In this document: one piece after another, positions 8,753 through 17,903 of the stretch
Layout: every line of letters starts with the position of its first letter
Position numbering within the stretch: position 1 is the stretch's first letter
DNA from: Nostoc sp. KVJ20
Lineage (GTDB): Bacteria > Cyanobacteriota > Cyanobacteriia > Cyanobacteriales > Nostocaceae
Direction of reading: 5' to 3'
NCBI RefSeq assembly: GCF_001712795.1
Contig: NZ_KV757633.1
Location: forward strand, 1 to 60,632
Length of the DNA stretch: 60,632 nt
Notes under the pieces: generated by a model
Seen by the model: only the letters and a program-made list of their open reading frames with translations
The model's database searches: none
What the model was told of the DNA's origin: nothing
Position numbers and translations under genes: made by a program

Positions 8753-10156
8753 TTAAAGTTGCTTCACTTCCGAAACCAACTTCGCCACCATATCCTTCGC
8801 GCTACCAAAGAGCATTGTCGTTTTATCCTTGTAGAACAACTCATTATCTACACCGGCAAAACCCGTACTCATCCCGCGCTTAATCACAATCGTCTGCTTC
8901 GCCCGATCTACTTCCAAAATCGGCATACCATAAATCGGGCTACTTGTATCACTCCGCGCCGCCGGATTTACAACATCATTTGCCCCAATTACTAAAGCCA
9001 CATCCGCTTGATCAAACTGGGGATTAATATCATCCATGTCGTACAACTGCGTATAAGGCACATTTGCCTCTGCCAGCAACACATTCATGTGCCCCGGCAT
9101 TCTCCCAGCAACGGGGTGAATGGCATACTTGACATCAACACCCATTTTTTCTAACTGATCTGACAATTCCCGGACGCTATGTTGCGCTTGGGCAACTGCC
9201 ATACCATAACCTGGCACAATTACTACAGAACGGGCATAACCCAACATCATCGCCCCTTCTTCAGGATCAATGCTGCGGACACTTTGATCGGTTGCACCAC
9301 CACTAGCAGCACCACCAGAACTAGAACCTGTACCAAAAGCGCTGAACAGCACACTAAATAAGGAGCGGTTCATCGCCTTACACATAATCTCAGTGAGGAT
9401 TAAGCCAGATGCTCCTACCAAAGCACCAGCGATGATTAACATATTGTTCATCACCACAAACCCAGCCGCCGCCGCCGCCACACCTGACAACGAGTTCAAC
9501 AGCGAGATTACCACTGGCATATCGCCGCCACCAATGGGGATGACGAACATCACGCCCAGCACCAATGAAACGCCAACCACTCCCAAGAATATGGGTAAGC
9601 TATCTGGTGTGATGATTAAATACGCACTACCTACTATATAAGCACCCAAAAGCAAGAGGTTAAATGGTTGCTGGAATGGAAATGTAATCGGGGAACCGCT
9701 AATTAAACCTTGTAATTTGGCAAAGGCGAGAAAACTACCTGTGAAGGTAACGCCACCGATTAACACGTCCAATAGCATGGAAATGTTCACATCTAGGGGT
9801 ATTGTCTGAGAACTATCCAATAACCGCCAGAATTCCGCAACGGCTACTAGTGCCGAAGCTGCACCGCCCAAACCGTTGAGTAAACCCACCATTTGGGGCA
9901 TTTCCGTCATTTGGACTTTGTAGGCAACGATCGCACCAATTCCCGATCCAATCGCCAAGCCCAACAATATCATCTCGTAGTTCAACACATGTTGATCGAG
10001 CATTGTTGCTGCGATCGCTAGCAGCATTCCCACAGCCGCTACAATATTACCGTTTCTCGCTGTAGCAGGTGATCCCAGCTTTTTCAAGCCCAGAATGAAT
10101 AACGATGCAGCGACTAAATACGTCAGCTGAATGCCAGTTGGTAAAAAGTCGCTCAC
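8753..10156 (-). CDS. pntB: NAD(P) transhydrogenase subunit beta
   Basis: A 467-residue protein: about nine membrane helices (domain II) and then the NADP(H)-binding domain III with VVIVPGYGMAVAQAQH and DVALVIGANDVVNPAA, both conserved. With PntA it couples hydride transfer from NADH to NADP+ to proton translocation. ATG at 10154-10156 overlaps the pntA2 stop by 4 bases, showing translational coupling. Last gene of the operon. Confidence 0.97.
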   Translation of the reverse strand: MSDFLPTGIQLTYLVAASLFILGLKKLGSPATARNGNIVAAVGMLLAIAATMLDQHVLNYEMILLGLAIGSGIGAIVAYKVQMTEMPQMVGLLNGLGGAASALVAVAEFWRLLDSSQTIPLDVNISMLLDVLIGGVTFTGSFLAFAKLQGLISGSPITFPFQQPFNLLLLGAYIVGSAYLIITPDSLPIFLGVVGVSLVLGVMFVIPIGGGDMPVVISLLNSLSGVAAAAAGFVVMNNMLIIAGALVGASGLILTEIMCKAMNRSLFSVLFSAFGTGSSSGGAASGGATDQSVRSIDPEEGAMMLGYARSVVIVPGYGMAVAQAQHSVRELSDQLEKMGVDVKYAIHPVAGRMPGHMNVLLAEANVPYTQLYDMDDINPQFDQADVALVIGANDVVNPAARSDTSSPIYGMPILEVDRAKQTIVIKRGMSTGFAGVDNELFYKDKTTMLFGSAKDMVAKLVSEVKQL

Positions 10157-10446
10157 GCCTTAATCTCCTTCTTCTTGAACATTTGCAACATTCTGTCTGT
10201 GACTAAAAAACCACCCACAACGTTGATTGTTGCCAGGATTACAGCAATCAAACCGAGAATTACAGACACACTTGTGTCTTTTGCACCAGCAGCAACTATT
10301 GCTCCAAGTACCGCAATCCCGGAAATCGCGTTTGAGCCTGACATCAAAGGCGTGTGTAGAGTCGGTGGTATTTTGTTGATGACTTCAAAACCGATAAAAG
10401 ATGCCAAAACAAATACAAACAAAGCAGCAAGTAATGCCTCTGTCAT
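10153..10446 (-). CDS. pntA2: NAD(P) transhydrogenase subunit alpha 2 (membrane part)
   Basis: A 97-residue protein with three or four membrane helices (FVFVLASFIGFEVINKIPP, HTPLMSGSNAISGIAVLGA) matching the C-terminal membrane part of E. coli PntA, encoded separately as in other cyanobacteria. AGGAG lies 10 bases upstream of the ATG. It lies between pntA1 and pntB and overlaps pntB by 4 bases. Confidence 0.95.
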   Translation of the reverse strand: MTEALLAALFVFVLASFIGFEVINKIPPTLHTPLMSGSNAISGIAVLGAIVAAGAKDTSVSVILGLIAVILATINVVGGFLVTDRMLQMFKKKEIKA

Positions 10447-10558
10447 GAAATCAAAACTCCTTTTGTAAGTGGGAGTGGGGCGATTCGATTTTGGATTTTG
10501 GATTTTGGATTAAATTTCAATCTAAAATCTAAAATCTAAAATTATTACTTCCCAGTCC

Positions 10559-11731
10559 CTAATTAACTGCTGGTTGTTGAGTATTCAAAGCTTGTAGCGC
10601 ATCCCGCACTCGTTGATTGCGAATTTCACCAGCGTGGGTAACGCAAGCTGCGTCAACGATGTCGTCGCTAAAGTCTACCTGCAAAGCCTTGTCTTTAATT
10701 AGCAATTGCATCAACGAAGTTACGTTCTTGGCATACAATTGGCTGGCGTGAATTGGCATCGATGATGGGAGATTGATGGGGCCGATAATTGTTACACCGT
10801 TCCACACAATATCTTTACCTGGTTCTGTACAGGCGCAGTTACCACCCTGTTCAGCAGCCAAATCCACAATTACTGAACCTGGTTTCATCTGTACCACCAT
10901 TTCTTCAGTGACGAGCCGTGGTGCTTGTCTCCCAGGAACTTGAGCAGTGGTAATCACCACATCAGAATTTTTAATGTGTTCAGCGACAACTTCTTGGGTA
11001 CGTTGTTTGCTAGCTTCAGAAATTTCCTTGGCGTAACCGCCAGCAGCAACGGTTTCTTCGTCTAATTTGACTTCAACGAATTTTGCCCCTAAGCTTTGCA
11101 CTTCTTCTTTGACGGCGGGACGAATATCAAAGGCTTCTACAACTGCTCCTAAACGTCTGGCGGTGGCGATCGCTTGCAATCCGGCGACACCAGCGCCCAT
11201 AATAAATACTTTCGCTGGTGCGATCGTACCTGCGGCTGTGGTTAACATCGGGAAATATTTTGGTAATGCAGCTGCCGCAATTAGTACTGCTTTGTAACCT
11301 GCTAATGAAGCTTGCGAAGACAAAGCATCCATACTTTGCGCCCTGGTAGTACGGGGAATCATCTCCATACTCAAAGCTGTGACTTTCCGATTTGCCAATT
11401 GCTGTGCGACAACAGGATTTCCCAAAGGATTGAGGAAACTGACTAAAACAGCCCCTTCCTTTAATAAATCAATTTCTGAACGTCCATCTTCTCGTTCTTG
11501 TGGTGGGCTGACTTTCAGCAGAATATCTGTTTCGCCCCATAATTTGGCAGTATCGCTGATTATTGTGGCTCCTGCGGCTTCATAATCAGAATCACTGAAA
11601 AATGATCGCTCTCCTGCACCTGTTTCTACCCACACTTCCAAACCTTGTTTTACCAATCGGGCAACGGTGTCAGGAATTAATGCTACACGACGTTCACAAA
11701 CTTCAATTTCTTTAGCAACTGCTATTCTCAT
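10559..11731 (-). CDS. pntA1: NAD(P) transhydrogenase subunit alpha 1
   Basis: A 390-residue NAD(H)-binding domain I protein: MRIAVAKEIEVCERRVALIP at the start, the Rossmann motif GAGVAGLQAIATARRLGA and VDLAAEQGGNCACTEPG. I start it at the ATG 11729-11731 because AGGAGA lies 5 bases upstream; the frame is open 12 codons further. First gene of pntA1-A2-B. The 112-base gap to pntA2 holds AAAATCTAA/TTGGATTTT repeats. Confidence 0.96.
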   Translation of the reverse strand: MRIAVAKEIEVCERRVALIPDTVARLVKQGLEVWVETGAGERSFFSDSDYEAAGATIISDTAKLWGETDILLKVSPPQEREDGRSEIDLLKEGAVLVSFLNPLGNPVVAQQLANRKVTALSMEMIPRTTRAQSMDALSSQASLAGYKAVLIAAAALPKYFPMLTTAAGTIAPAKVFIMGAGVAGLQAIATARRLGAVVEAFDIRPAVKEEVQSLGAKFVEVKLDEETVAAGGYAKEISEASKQRTQEVVAEHIKNSDVVITTAQVPGRQAPRLVTEEMVVQMKPGSVIVDLAAEQGGNCACTEPGKDIVWNGVTIIGPINLPSSMPIHASQLYAKNVTSLMQLLIKDKALQVDFSDDIVDAACVTHAGEIRNQRVRDALQALNTQQPAVN

Positions 11732-12491
11732 GAAATCTCCTGAAGATAAATACCTAATCTCTGCCAAGTAAGCGATTGTCTAGATGAGGCGTGTCCCGCA
11801 CTCATAGTACTTAGGCAGGAACATCAGCCATGAATTTTACTTGTAGATTGAACCTTGAAACTTTCCTCTCCCACTCTTAGCTCTCCAGGCAAAGCCTAAC
11901 TTTGCCGTTCGCAGATGTCATATTTTTAGATAGTTGCAAACAGGGTTACGTATTGCACATCCTAAATTGATTCCCAAATTTTGCATCTTTATCTTTAGCT
12001 TATTTTCGGGATTGAGAAATTTTGGTATTCCTTTCTTATAGAGTAATATTGACCGAATTTTGAAGGCTTTATAATTTCCCAATCAAATTTTAATGATTAC
12101 GACTTCGATTCCAACTTATTTTAATCAATTTAGCCTAAGTTAACTGGCGATCGCTGATGGTACGCCTCAATTTTTATAACAAAATTCTCAAATTTAGATA
12201 CACTTATACATATTTAGAAACACAATCCAATCCCAACTGTGTTTCTATTTAGTTCAAAATTTGACTAACCTAGTCATCAAATCAGCACTCTGTAAGGGGA
12301 ATGAAATAAATCGATTATGAGTTAAATTTATAACTAAGCAATTTTACTATGCCCAAACATCAGGGAGAATGACACTTTTTACTGTTATTGAACGTCAATT
12401 GTCAGGAAGTGAGTAGTAAACTTTAGTAACGAATACTAACACACGGTTATTTTAGATAACAGATTTATATTTTGGTAGAGGAAGCCCAATT
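11732..12491. other. 760-bp intergenic region, no gene seen
   Basis: AT-rich spacer between the divergent pntA1 and DUF2808 genes. It must hold promoters for both. I saw no open frame with a ribosome binding site, no strong hairpin and only one HIP1 site (about 12148). Confidence 0.5.
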
Positions 12492-13004
12492 ATGCGACGT
12501 ATACTTTCCGCTTTAGCCGTGACTAGCTGTTTAGTTACTGTATTTCCAGCCCTGACTTGGGCGCAAAGCTTACCCGGATTTACGCTGTTTAGCGGCGTCA
12601 AAAGCGAAAATCAACTGCCCTTCCGGTTAGATTTTGGTGGACAAGCTAATGGTTGGGATCGATACAGATTAAGGATTCCAGCCCAAAGAATGAAATTGGC
12701 TGTTGGTCAATTTGCCATTAACTACCCTGATTATTACAAAGGAACTTTTGACCAGAATAAAATTGAAGTCCGAGTCAAAGGCAAAGCAGTTCCACTTTCT
12801 GAGGTGAAGTGGGACAAAGAAGGTAAGCTGATTAATATTTTTCCCCAAGAGCCTGTACCAGCAGGTAGCCCAGTTGAGGTAGTCTTCTCTAATGTGAAAA
12901 ACCCATCCTTCGGTGGAGTTTACTATTTTAATTGTCAAGTACTCTCCCCTGGCGATGTGCCACTGCTGCGCTACATGGGAACATGGATTTTGAGCATCAA
13001 TTAA
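12492..13004 (+). CDS. Exported DUF2808 protein
   Basis: A 170-residue protein with a Sec signal peptide (cleavage near ALTWAQS) and a mature domain with FDQNKIEVRVKGKAVPLSEV, PAGSPVEVVFSNVKNP and a GGVYYFNC motif, which I recognise as the cyanobacterial DUF2808 family. Function unknown; location periplasm or outer wall is expected. GAGG lies 10 bases before the ATG. Monocistronic. Confidence 0.9.
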   Translation: MRRILSALAVTSCLVTVFPALTWAQSLPGFTLFSGVKSENQLPFRLDFGGQANGWDRYRLRIPAQRMKLAVGQFAINYPDYYKGTFDQNKIEVRVKGKAVPLSEVKWDKEGKLINIFPQEPVPAGSPVEVVFSNVKNPSFGGVYYFNCQVLSPGDVPLLRYMGTWILSIN

Positions 13005-13145
13005 ATTTGGGGAGTGAAGAAGGGAATAGGTTACATACAGATTATTCCCTATCATCTCTCCCCTAATCTAATTCCCAATTCAATGATAAAGTGATAAAAT
13101 TAGAGATTGTGAGTTTTTATAAAAATCACCTAAGAGGAGAACAGT

Positions 13146-13280
13146 ATGAAAAGAACACTGGGCGGCACTAGCCGTAAGAGAAAAAGAACCTCTGGTTTTC
13201 GCGCTAGGATGCGGACACCAGACGGCAGAAACGTGATTAGCGCCAGAAGAAAAAAGGGGCGTCACCGTTTGGCCGTTTAG
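13146..13280 (+). CDS. rpmH: 50S ribosomal protein L34
   Basis: A 44-residue basic protein, MKRTLGGTSRKRKRTSGFRA with ARRKKGRHRLAV at the end. AGAGGAGA lies 5 bases before the ATG. Conserved neighbour of rnpA in nearly all bacteria. It is below usual ORF length cutoffs. Confidence 0.98.
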   Translation: MKRTLGGTSRKRKRTSGFRARMRTPDGRNVISARRKKGRHRLAV

Positions 13281-13306
13281 GGCATATCAAGCTATAAAGA
13301 GCATCA

Positions 13307-13729
13307 GTGGCTTTGCCCAAAGCAAATCGGCTAAAATCCCGCAAGGATTTCCAGGCAGTTTTCCGGGAAGGAATTCGGCGTCATGGCTCTTATTTGACAT
13401 TAAGAGCCTTAAAACCGTTGTGTTCATCAAAACCTTCTTTGGACACTGCCACCCAGGCTACACAAATAATTGACTCAGCACGTGTTGTCAGTACGCGGAT
13501 TGGCATTTCCATAAGCACAAAAGTCAGCAAAAGGGCAGTGGTTCGCAACCGAATCAAACGACAAATTACTGCTGCTTTATACAACTTGCTACCCAAATTA
13601 TCACCAGGATGGCGGCTTGTGGTCATTGTCAAACCCACAGCAGCAGAATCGAAGTGCGTAAGCCCACAATTTCTGCAAGAATTAGAGCAGTTGTTGGCAC
13701 AAGCCGAGGTGTTCGATGGGAATTCGTGA
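13307..13729 (+). CDS. rnpA: Ribonuclease P protein component
   Basis: A 140-residue basic protein with GTG start, LPKANRLKSRKDFQAVFREG and the RNR motif VSKRAVVRNRIKRQI that binds P RNA. It supports 5' maturation of tRNAs. A short insert (residues about 40-65) separates the first strand from the core. It follows rpmH by 26 bases and overlaps the next gene by 14 bases. Confidence 0.97.
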   Translation: MALPKANRLKSRKDFQAVFREGIRRHGSYLTLRALKPLCSSKPSLDTATQATQIIDSARVVSTRIGISISTKVSKRAVVRNRIKRQITAALYNLLPKLSPGWRLVVIVKPTAAESKCVSPQFLQELEQLLAQAEVFDGNS

Positions 13730-14108
13730 AGACGTATATTATGAAGGTGGCCCCCATATTGGGGATTTAATTGTCAACCTGCTAATTGGGCTAACCATTG
13801 TCGGGATACCATTAGCAGTCGGGGCAATTGTCAGGGCATTGTGGCTGCGTTTCCGCATCACCGATCGCCGAATTACAGTGACGGGAGGTTGGCAAGGGCG
13901 CGATCGCACTGACGTAGTTTACTCAGAAATTGTCAAAATCGTCAAAGTTCCCCGTGGCATTGGCTTGTGGGGAGATATGGCGATAACCCTCAGAAACGGC
14001 AGTCGTCTTGAATTGCGTGCAATTCCCAATTTTAGGGAAGTCTATGACTACATTAACGAAAGAATTGCTGCGAAAAATCCCGAATTTAGCGCTGCTGCCA
14101 ACAAGTAA
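13716..14108 (+). CDS. PH domain (bPH2) membrane protein
   Basis: A 130-residue protein with one or two N-terminal helices (DLIVNLLIGLTIVGIPLAVGAIV) followed by a PH-like domain (RITDRRITVTGGWQGRDRTDVVYSEIVKI). Such a gene sits between rnpA and yidC in many cyanobacteria. Its function is unknown; a link to membrane protein insertion is inferred only from position. Overlaps rnpA by 14 bases. Confidence 0.88.
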   Translation: MGIREDVYYEGGPHIGDLIVNLLIGLTIVGIPLAVGAIVRALWLRFRITDRRITVTGGWQGRDRTDVVYSEIVKIVKVPRGIGLWGDMAITLRNGSRLELRAIPNFREVYDYINERIAAKNPEFSAAANK

Positions 14109-14277
14109 TGGGAATAGAGAAAGCAGGGGGAGATGGGGAAATTACCCAATGCCCCATGCCCAATTCCCTATTCCCCATTTGAATGTGCGGCTATCCGTAG
14201 CGAAAGATAGTCGCCGACAAATCATGATTTAGATAAATTAGATTCAGTTTACAGTACCTCAGGTTGAATTCAGAATA

Positions 14278-15429
14278 ATGGATTTTGGTATCGGCTTTCT
14301 CTCGAACAACGTGATGCTGCCAATCATAGATTTTTTCTATGGTATAGTGCCTAGCTACGGATTAGCGATCGTTGCTTTGACCTTGATAGTCCGCTTCGCG
14401 CTCTATCCCCTGAGTGCTGGCTCAATTCGCAATATGCGGAAAATGCGAATTGTACAACCTCTGATGCAGAAGCGGATGGCAGAAATCAAAGAGCGCTATA
14501 AGGATGAACCGCAAAAGCAGCAGGAGGAAATGGTTAATGTCCAAAAAGAATTTGGCAACCCTTTGGCAGGTTGTTTTCCATTACTAGTGCAAATGCCGGT
14601 CTTGTTCGCACTGTTCGCCACTTTGCGGGGTTCGCCTTTTGCAAGTGCGAACTACAGCGTTAACCTGCAAATCTTTCCCGCAGAACAAATCGAACAAATT
14701 CAACCGCAAGCCTTTGCTACTGCTCCTCAAAATATTTACGTTGCAGATGGGGAACACGTTAAAGTAGCTGCAATCATTCCCAGCGGAACCAAACTAGCGG
14801 TGGGAGAACAAACCAAGATACAGTATCAGACTGTTGAGGGCAAACCATTTCAGGTTCTTTTAGCAGAACACCCAGAAAATAAGCTGATTCCTGATTGGAA
14901 AATTACCAAAGGTGAAGATAGGGTAAAAATTGATGCTGATGGCAATGTAGAAGCCTTACAACCAGGAGAAGTTACTATTCAAGGTACAATTCCTGGACTA
15001 GCAGCAGAAAAAGGCTTTCTATTCATTGATGCTTTAGGCAGGGTTGGCGCACAAGATCCAGATGGCACAATCCACTGGGATATCGTCGCCATGATTGTCT
15101 TCTTTGGGATCAGCCTTTATGTTAGCCAAATGCTTTCCGGGCAAAATTCCAGTGGTGGCAATCCGCAGCAAGATACAGTTAACAAAATCACCCCAGTCAT
15201 CTTTTCTGGGATGTTTTTGTTCTTTCCCCTACCAGCCGGGGTGCTGATGTATATGGTGATTGGCAATATTTTCCAAACCGCACAAACTTATCTTCTCTCC
15301 CGCGAACCTCTACCAGAAGAACTGCAAAAAATCGTAGAAACCCAGGAAAAGGAAGCAGCAGTCACAGAACAAAAGGCATTGCCCTTTGAACCAAAAAGTC
15401 CTAAGAAAAAGGCGACAGGGGGATCATGA
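14278..15429 (+). CDS. yidC: Membrane protein insertase YidC/Alb3
   Basis: A 383-residue Oxa1/YidC/Alb3 protein. The first helix pair ends in YGLAIVALTLIVRFALYPLSAG with the conserved Arg, followed by the cytoplasmic helical hairpin and NPLAGCFPLLVQMPVLFALF. A large insert (residues about 130-260) with DGNVEALQPGEVTIQGT looks like a bacterial Ig-like (BIG2) fold, as in other cyanobacterial homologues. It inserts thylakoid and plasma membrane proteins such as D1. Its stop overlaps the next start (ATGA). Confidence 0.96.
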   Translation: MDFGIGFLSNNVMLPIIDFFYGIVPSYGLAIVALTLIVRFALYPLSAGSIRNMRKMRIVQPLMQKRMAEIKERYKDEPQKQQEEMVNVQKEFGNPLAGCFPLLVQMPVLFALFATLRGSPFASANYSVNLQIFPAEQIEQIQPQAFATAPQNIYVADGEHVKVAAIIPSGTKLAVGEQTKIQYQTVEGKPFQVLLAEHPENKLIPDWKITKGEDRVKIDADGNVEALQPGEVTIQGTIPGLAAEKGFLFIDALGRVGAQDPDGTIHWDIVAMIVFFGISLYVSQMLSGQNSSGGNPQQDTVNKITPVIFSGMFLFFPLPAGVLMYMVIGNIFQTAQTYLLSREPLPEELQKIVETQEKEAAVTEQKALPFEPKSPKKKATGGS

Positions 15430-15953
15430 GCGACATTCCGATGCAGCGAGGTCAGCAGTGGTTAAAAACCCTGCTGGAACTCACTGGAATACCTGCTGAG
15501 ATTCAGGGTCATTTAGAAACTGCCCAATCTCAAGATGGCGATTCCCCAGAACCAGATAACTACTGGCTGACAATTGACCAAACAAACTTAACCTCAGAAC
15601 AAATCCAAGTATTAATTGGTGTCGATGGTTCTGTGTTAGATGCGATTCAGTATTTAGCAAATTCAGTTTTAAACCTGAGCCAACCCTCGGAAGAACAAGC
15701 CTCTTACACCATTGAGTTAAATGGCTACCGAGTTAAAAGAGAAGCCGAAATTCGCGCATTAGCAGAAGCAGCAGCCGATGAAGTGCGCTTTTCTGGTAGA
15801 GAAGTGGAAATCAAATCTCTTAGTTCTGCTGAAAGGCGACAAATCCATACATTCTTGAAGGAATTTGGAGATTTGGAAACCTTCAGTCGCGGTAAAGAGC
15901 CGCATCGTCATCTAGTTGTGCGACCAGCTTCGTTGGAAGAAGTTAGGGGCTAG
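15426..15953 (+). CDS. R3H/KH RNA-binding protein, Jag (KhpB) family
   Basis: A 175-residue protein with a degenerate KH domain (LIGVDGSVLDAIQYLANSVLNL) and a C-terminal R3H domain (EIKSLSSAERRQIHTFLKEF, SRGKEPHRHLVV). It is the partner usually found after yidC; in Firmicutes KhpB/EloR binds RNA and affects cell elongation. Here it overlaps yidC by 4 bases. Confidence 0.92.
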   Translation: MSDIPMQRGQQWLKTLLELTGIPAEIQGHLETAQSQDGDSPEPDNYWLTIDQTNLTSEQIQVLIGVDGSVLDAIQYLANSVLNLSQPSEEQASYTIELNGYRVKREAEIRALAEAAADEVRFSGREVEIKSLSSAERRQIHTFLKEFGDLETFSRGKEPHRHLVVRPASLEEVRG

Positions 15954-15996
15954 GGGCTAGGGATTAGGAGTTAGGAGTTAGGAGTTAGGAGTTAAT
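15950..15996. repeat. AGGAGTT tandem heptamers
   Basis: AGGGGCT, AGGGATT and four AGGAGTT units directly after the jag stop. Typical intergenic heptamer array. Confidence 0.8.
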
Positions 15997-16121
15997 TGAA
16001 AGCTCATAACTATATAATTTCAAAATTTCTCTTGTTCCTACAAGCTAAAATAAAGATGTAGTATCAGTACAAATACTGATAATAACTGTTAATTGTTAGT
16101 GAGCATATCTCACAAAATCCT

Positions 16122-16649
16122 ATGGACGCAATTTATATTCCGCAGCTAATTAGAGCATCGGAGCGGACAGAGGAAGTTCAGGTTAATGAATTTCTGCCTG
16201 GTCTGGAAACGTTGACACCAGTTCGTGGCCATGTGCGCGTGCAGCATAATGGCACTTATCTGGAAGTGTCCAGTCAGGCAGAAACAATTATTACTTGTAC
16301 CTGCAACCGCTGCTTGCAGCAATACAATCGCCGCTTAGGGATTGATACAAAAGAAATTATCTGGTTAGACGAAACTGCAAATCAGCCAAATGACTTGCCC
16401 TTAGAAAGGGAAGTAGTTATGGAAGAGTTGCTGGAAAGCTTACCGCCTGATGGTTATTTTTATCCCAACGAATGGCTTTATGAACAGATGTGCTTGGCAG
16501 TACCCCTGCGGCAGTTATGCGATCGCAATTGTCCAGGTATTCCTGTAAGTAATACTGTTGATAGTTCTGATAGTTCTGATAGTTCTGGAACTCCAGTTGA
16601 TAACCGTTGGGCTTCTCTGGAAGCACTGAAAAAGCAACTTCCGGGCTAA
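16122..16649 (+). CDS. YceD-like DUF177 protein
   Basis: A 175-residue protein of the DUF177 family: ETLTPVRGHVRVQHNGTYLEV followed by ITCTCNRCLQQY and, near the end, LRQLCDRNCPGIP. The Cys pairs could bind metal. In bacteria and chloroplasts the family (Duf177A, YceD) is linked to 23S rRNA accumulation. A repeated SSDSSDSSG stretch interrupts the C-terminal part. Monocistronic. Confidence 0.88.
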   Translation: MDAIYIPQLIRASERTEEVQVNEFLPGLETLTPVRGHVRVQHNGTYLEVSSQAETIITCTCNRCLQQYNRRLGIDTKEIIWLDETANQPNDLPLEREVVMEELLESLPPDGYFYPNEWLYEQMCLAVPLRQLCDRNCPGIPVSNTVDSSDSSDSSGTPVDNRWASLEALKKQLPG

Positions 16650-16794
16650 TAGCCTATTGCTTATGCCTCAAATTCTGTGATTTCCCGCCCGTGCGTAGTT
16701 TACCAACCTAGGCATCGCTTTCGGGAATATTAACTCGACAGAGACAGCATGGGTGGTAAATATATGAGGCTTGTAAGATGCGATCGCAAAGTTT

Positions 16795-16938
16795 ATGTCT
16801 ACTATTGTATCTCGGCTCGACATTACACAAATCTTCTGTGATGTAGATGACTTCTGTAAGCAGTGGGAAAACTTATGGCAACAAATACCACTTTTACAAG
16901 GCATCACCAGAAAAATTAGGGTGACTGACCATCAATAA
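16795..16938 (+). pseudogene. 5' stub of an IS transposase gene
   Basis: A 47-codon frame starting MSTIVSRLDITQIFCDVDDF. The block IFCDVDDFCKQWE is the characteristic N-terminus of a DDE transposase family common in Nostoc (IS982/IS4-like, written as I-F-C-x-V-D-D-F-C). The frame stops at 16936-16938, inside the antisense 3' end of the PIN gene, and the rest of the transposase is missing. An ATG with little upstream signal remains. Identification is from memory of the motif. Confidence 0.7.
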
Positions 16939-17344
16939 CATTTAGAAAATCTTCAGCCGTGATAATCGGGCAAGAAAAATTATCTTTTAGACTGAGTAAA
17001 TCGCGATCGCCCGTCACGAGATAATCAGCCTCACTGACCACAGCCAAAAGTAAAAAAGGCACATCAAAGGGATCACGACATTCAGGAATTACAGGCAAGC
17101 GGCCGGGCATCGCTACAGCTTCACAAAAGAGTATGTAATCCGATAGTAAATCTTCTTGCTCGGTTGGCGTGAGCTTAAACTTTGGATAAGCCAGCACTCG
17201 GATTAACTCAGTTGTTGTCGCTTTAGAAACCAGCACAGTGAAGAGATCGCCCTGCCATGCCAAACGAAGCCTAGATACTCTGCCCCCAAATATCAGCGCC
17301 GAGATGATAATATTAGTATCGATTACTACCCGTGGACAAACCAT
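16916..17344 (-). CDS. PIN-domain toxin of a type II toxin-antitoxin pair
   Basis: A 142-residue PIN protein of the COG1569 type: acidic residues in VVIDTNIIISALI (first Asp), TTTELIRVLAYPKF (Glu), RDPFDVPFLLLA and YLVTGDRDLL (Asp). These make up a Mg-dependent RNase active site. I use the ATG at 17342-17344, which shares one base with the antitoxin stop (TAATG), so translation is coupled. Its 3' end lies at the junction with a transposase stub. Confidence 0.9.
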   Translation of the reverse strand: MVCPRVVIDTNIIISALIFGGRVSRLRLAWQGDLFTVLVSKATTTELIRVLAYPKFKLTPTEQEDLLSDYILFCEAVAMPGRLPVIPECRDPFDVPFLLLAVVSEADYLVTGDRDLLSLKDNFSCPIITAEDFLNVIDGQSP

Positions 17345-17565
17345 TAAGATTGACGCGCCCAAGCCACTGCATCAGCCACATCCTGCTCACTCAGTCCTAA
17401 ATCCGCCAGCTTAGATCGAACTGCATCAGCCCGCTGAATTTTTACAGGAGTCAGAATAATTTGCCCCCCCTCCACCTTTACCTCAAAATACTCAGCCTCA
17501 CCGATTTCACGAGTAATACTTTTAGGCAGCGTTAGTTGATTTTTAGAAGTTAACTTGGCGAGCAT
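17344..17565 (-). CDS. AbrB/MazE-like antitoxin
   Basis: A 73-residue protein with a SpoVT/AbrB swapped-hairpin DNA-binding domain (MLAKLTSKNQLTLPKSITRE) and a C-terminal segment that would bind the toxin. AGGAGG stands 7 bases upstream of the ATG at 17563-17565, which decides this start over one nine codons upstream. It precedes and overlaps the PIN gene, the usual antitoxin-first order, and probably represses its own promoter. Confidence 0.9.
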   Translation of the reverse strand: MLAKLTSKNQLTLPKSITREIGEAEYFEVKVEGGQIILTPVKIQRADAVRSKLADLGLSEQDVADAVAWARQS

Positions 17566-17903
17566 GACTTGCCTCCTAGCCTTTGCTATCAAATGTAAGG
17601 ATTCCTTGCTTTAGTATATACATCCTACCTTACTAAATCTAAAACCCAATTACACAAACAGCTTTTCTGACAAACGTGTAGCTATTGACCCAAAGTATTG
17701 TAAGTCCGTTGGCGACGCGATGGCGATCGCACCTGATCAATTCCAACTTAATCAATTGCGTAGGCGTAGCCCGTCGTAGACATCGCTACAACCCGCATGA
17801 ACCCGTTGGCTGATAAAACCTGCTTATGGTTGCAGCGTGATGACCACTTGCAGGTATAACTTGCTCCAATTAATGCAGGTGGTCATAATTAAACATAACA
17901 ACC
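17566..17903. other. Spacer with dispersed GCGTAGGCGTAGCCC repeat
   Basis: 338 bases without a gene. Around 17758-17789 lies a copy of a dispersed repeat (GCGTAGGCGTAGCCCGTCGT) that recurs at 30745-30778 (reverse) and 56627-56652. A pair GACCACTTGCAGG / GCAGGTGGTC (17840-17886) is an imperfect inverted repeat just past the end of the nuclease gene. Confidence 0.5.

Noticed and set aside
13146..15953. Chromosome origin next to rpmH-rnpA-yidC
   Set aside because: dnaA is not in the window and no DnaA box cluster or AT-rich unwinding region was seen before rpmH.
16668..16907. 79-codon minus-strand frame
   Set aside because: It is the antisense of the transposase stub, which has the recognisable motif on the plus strand.
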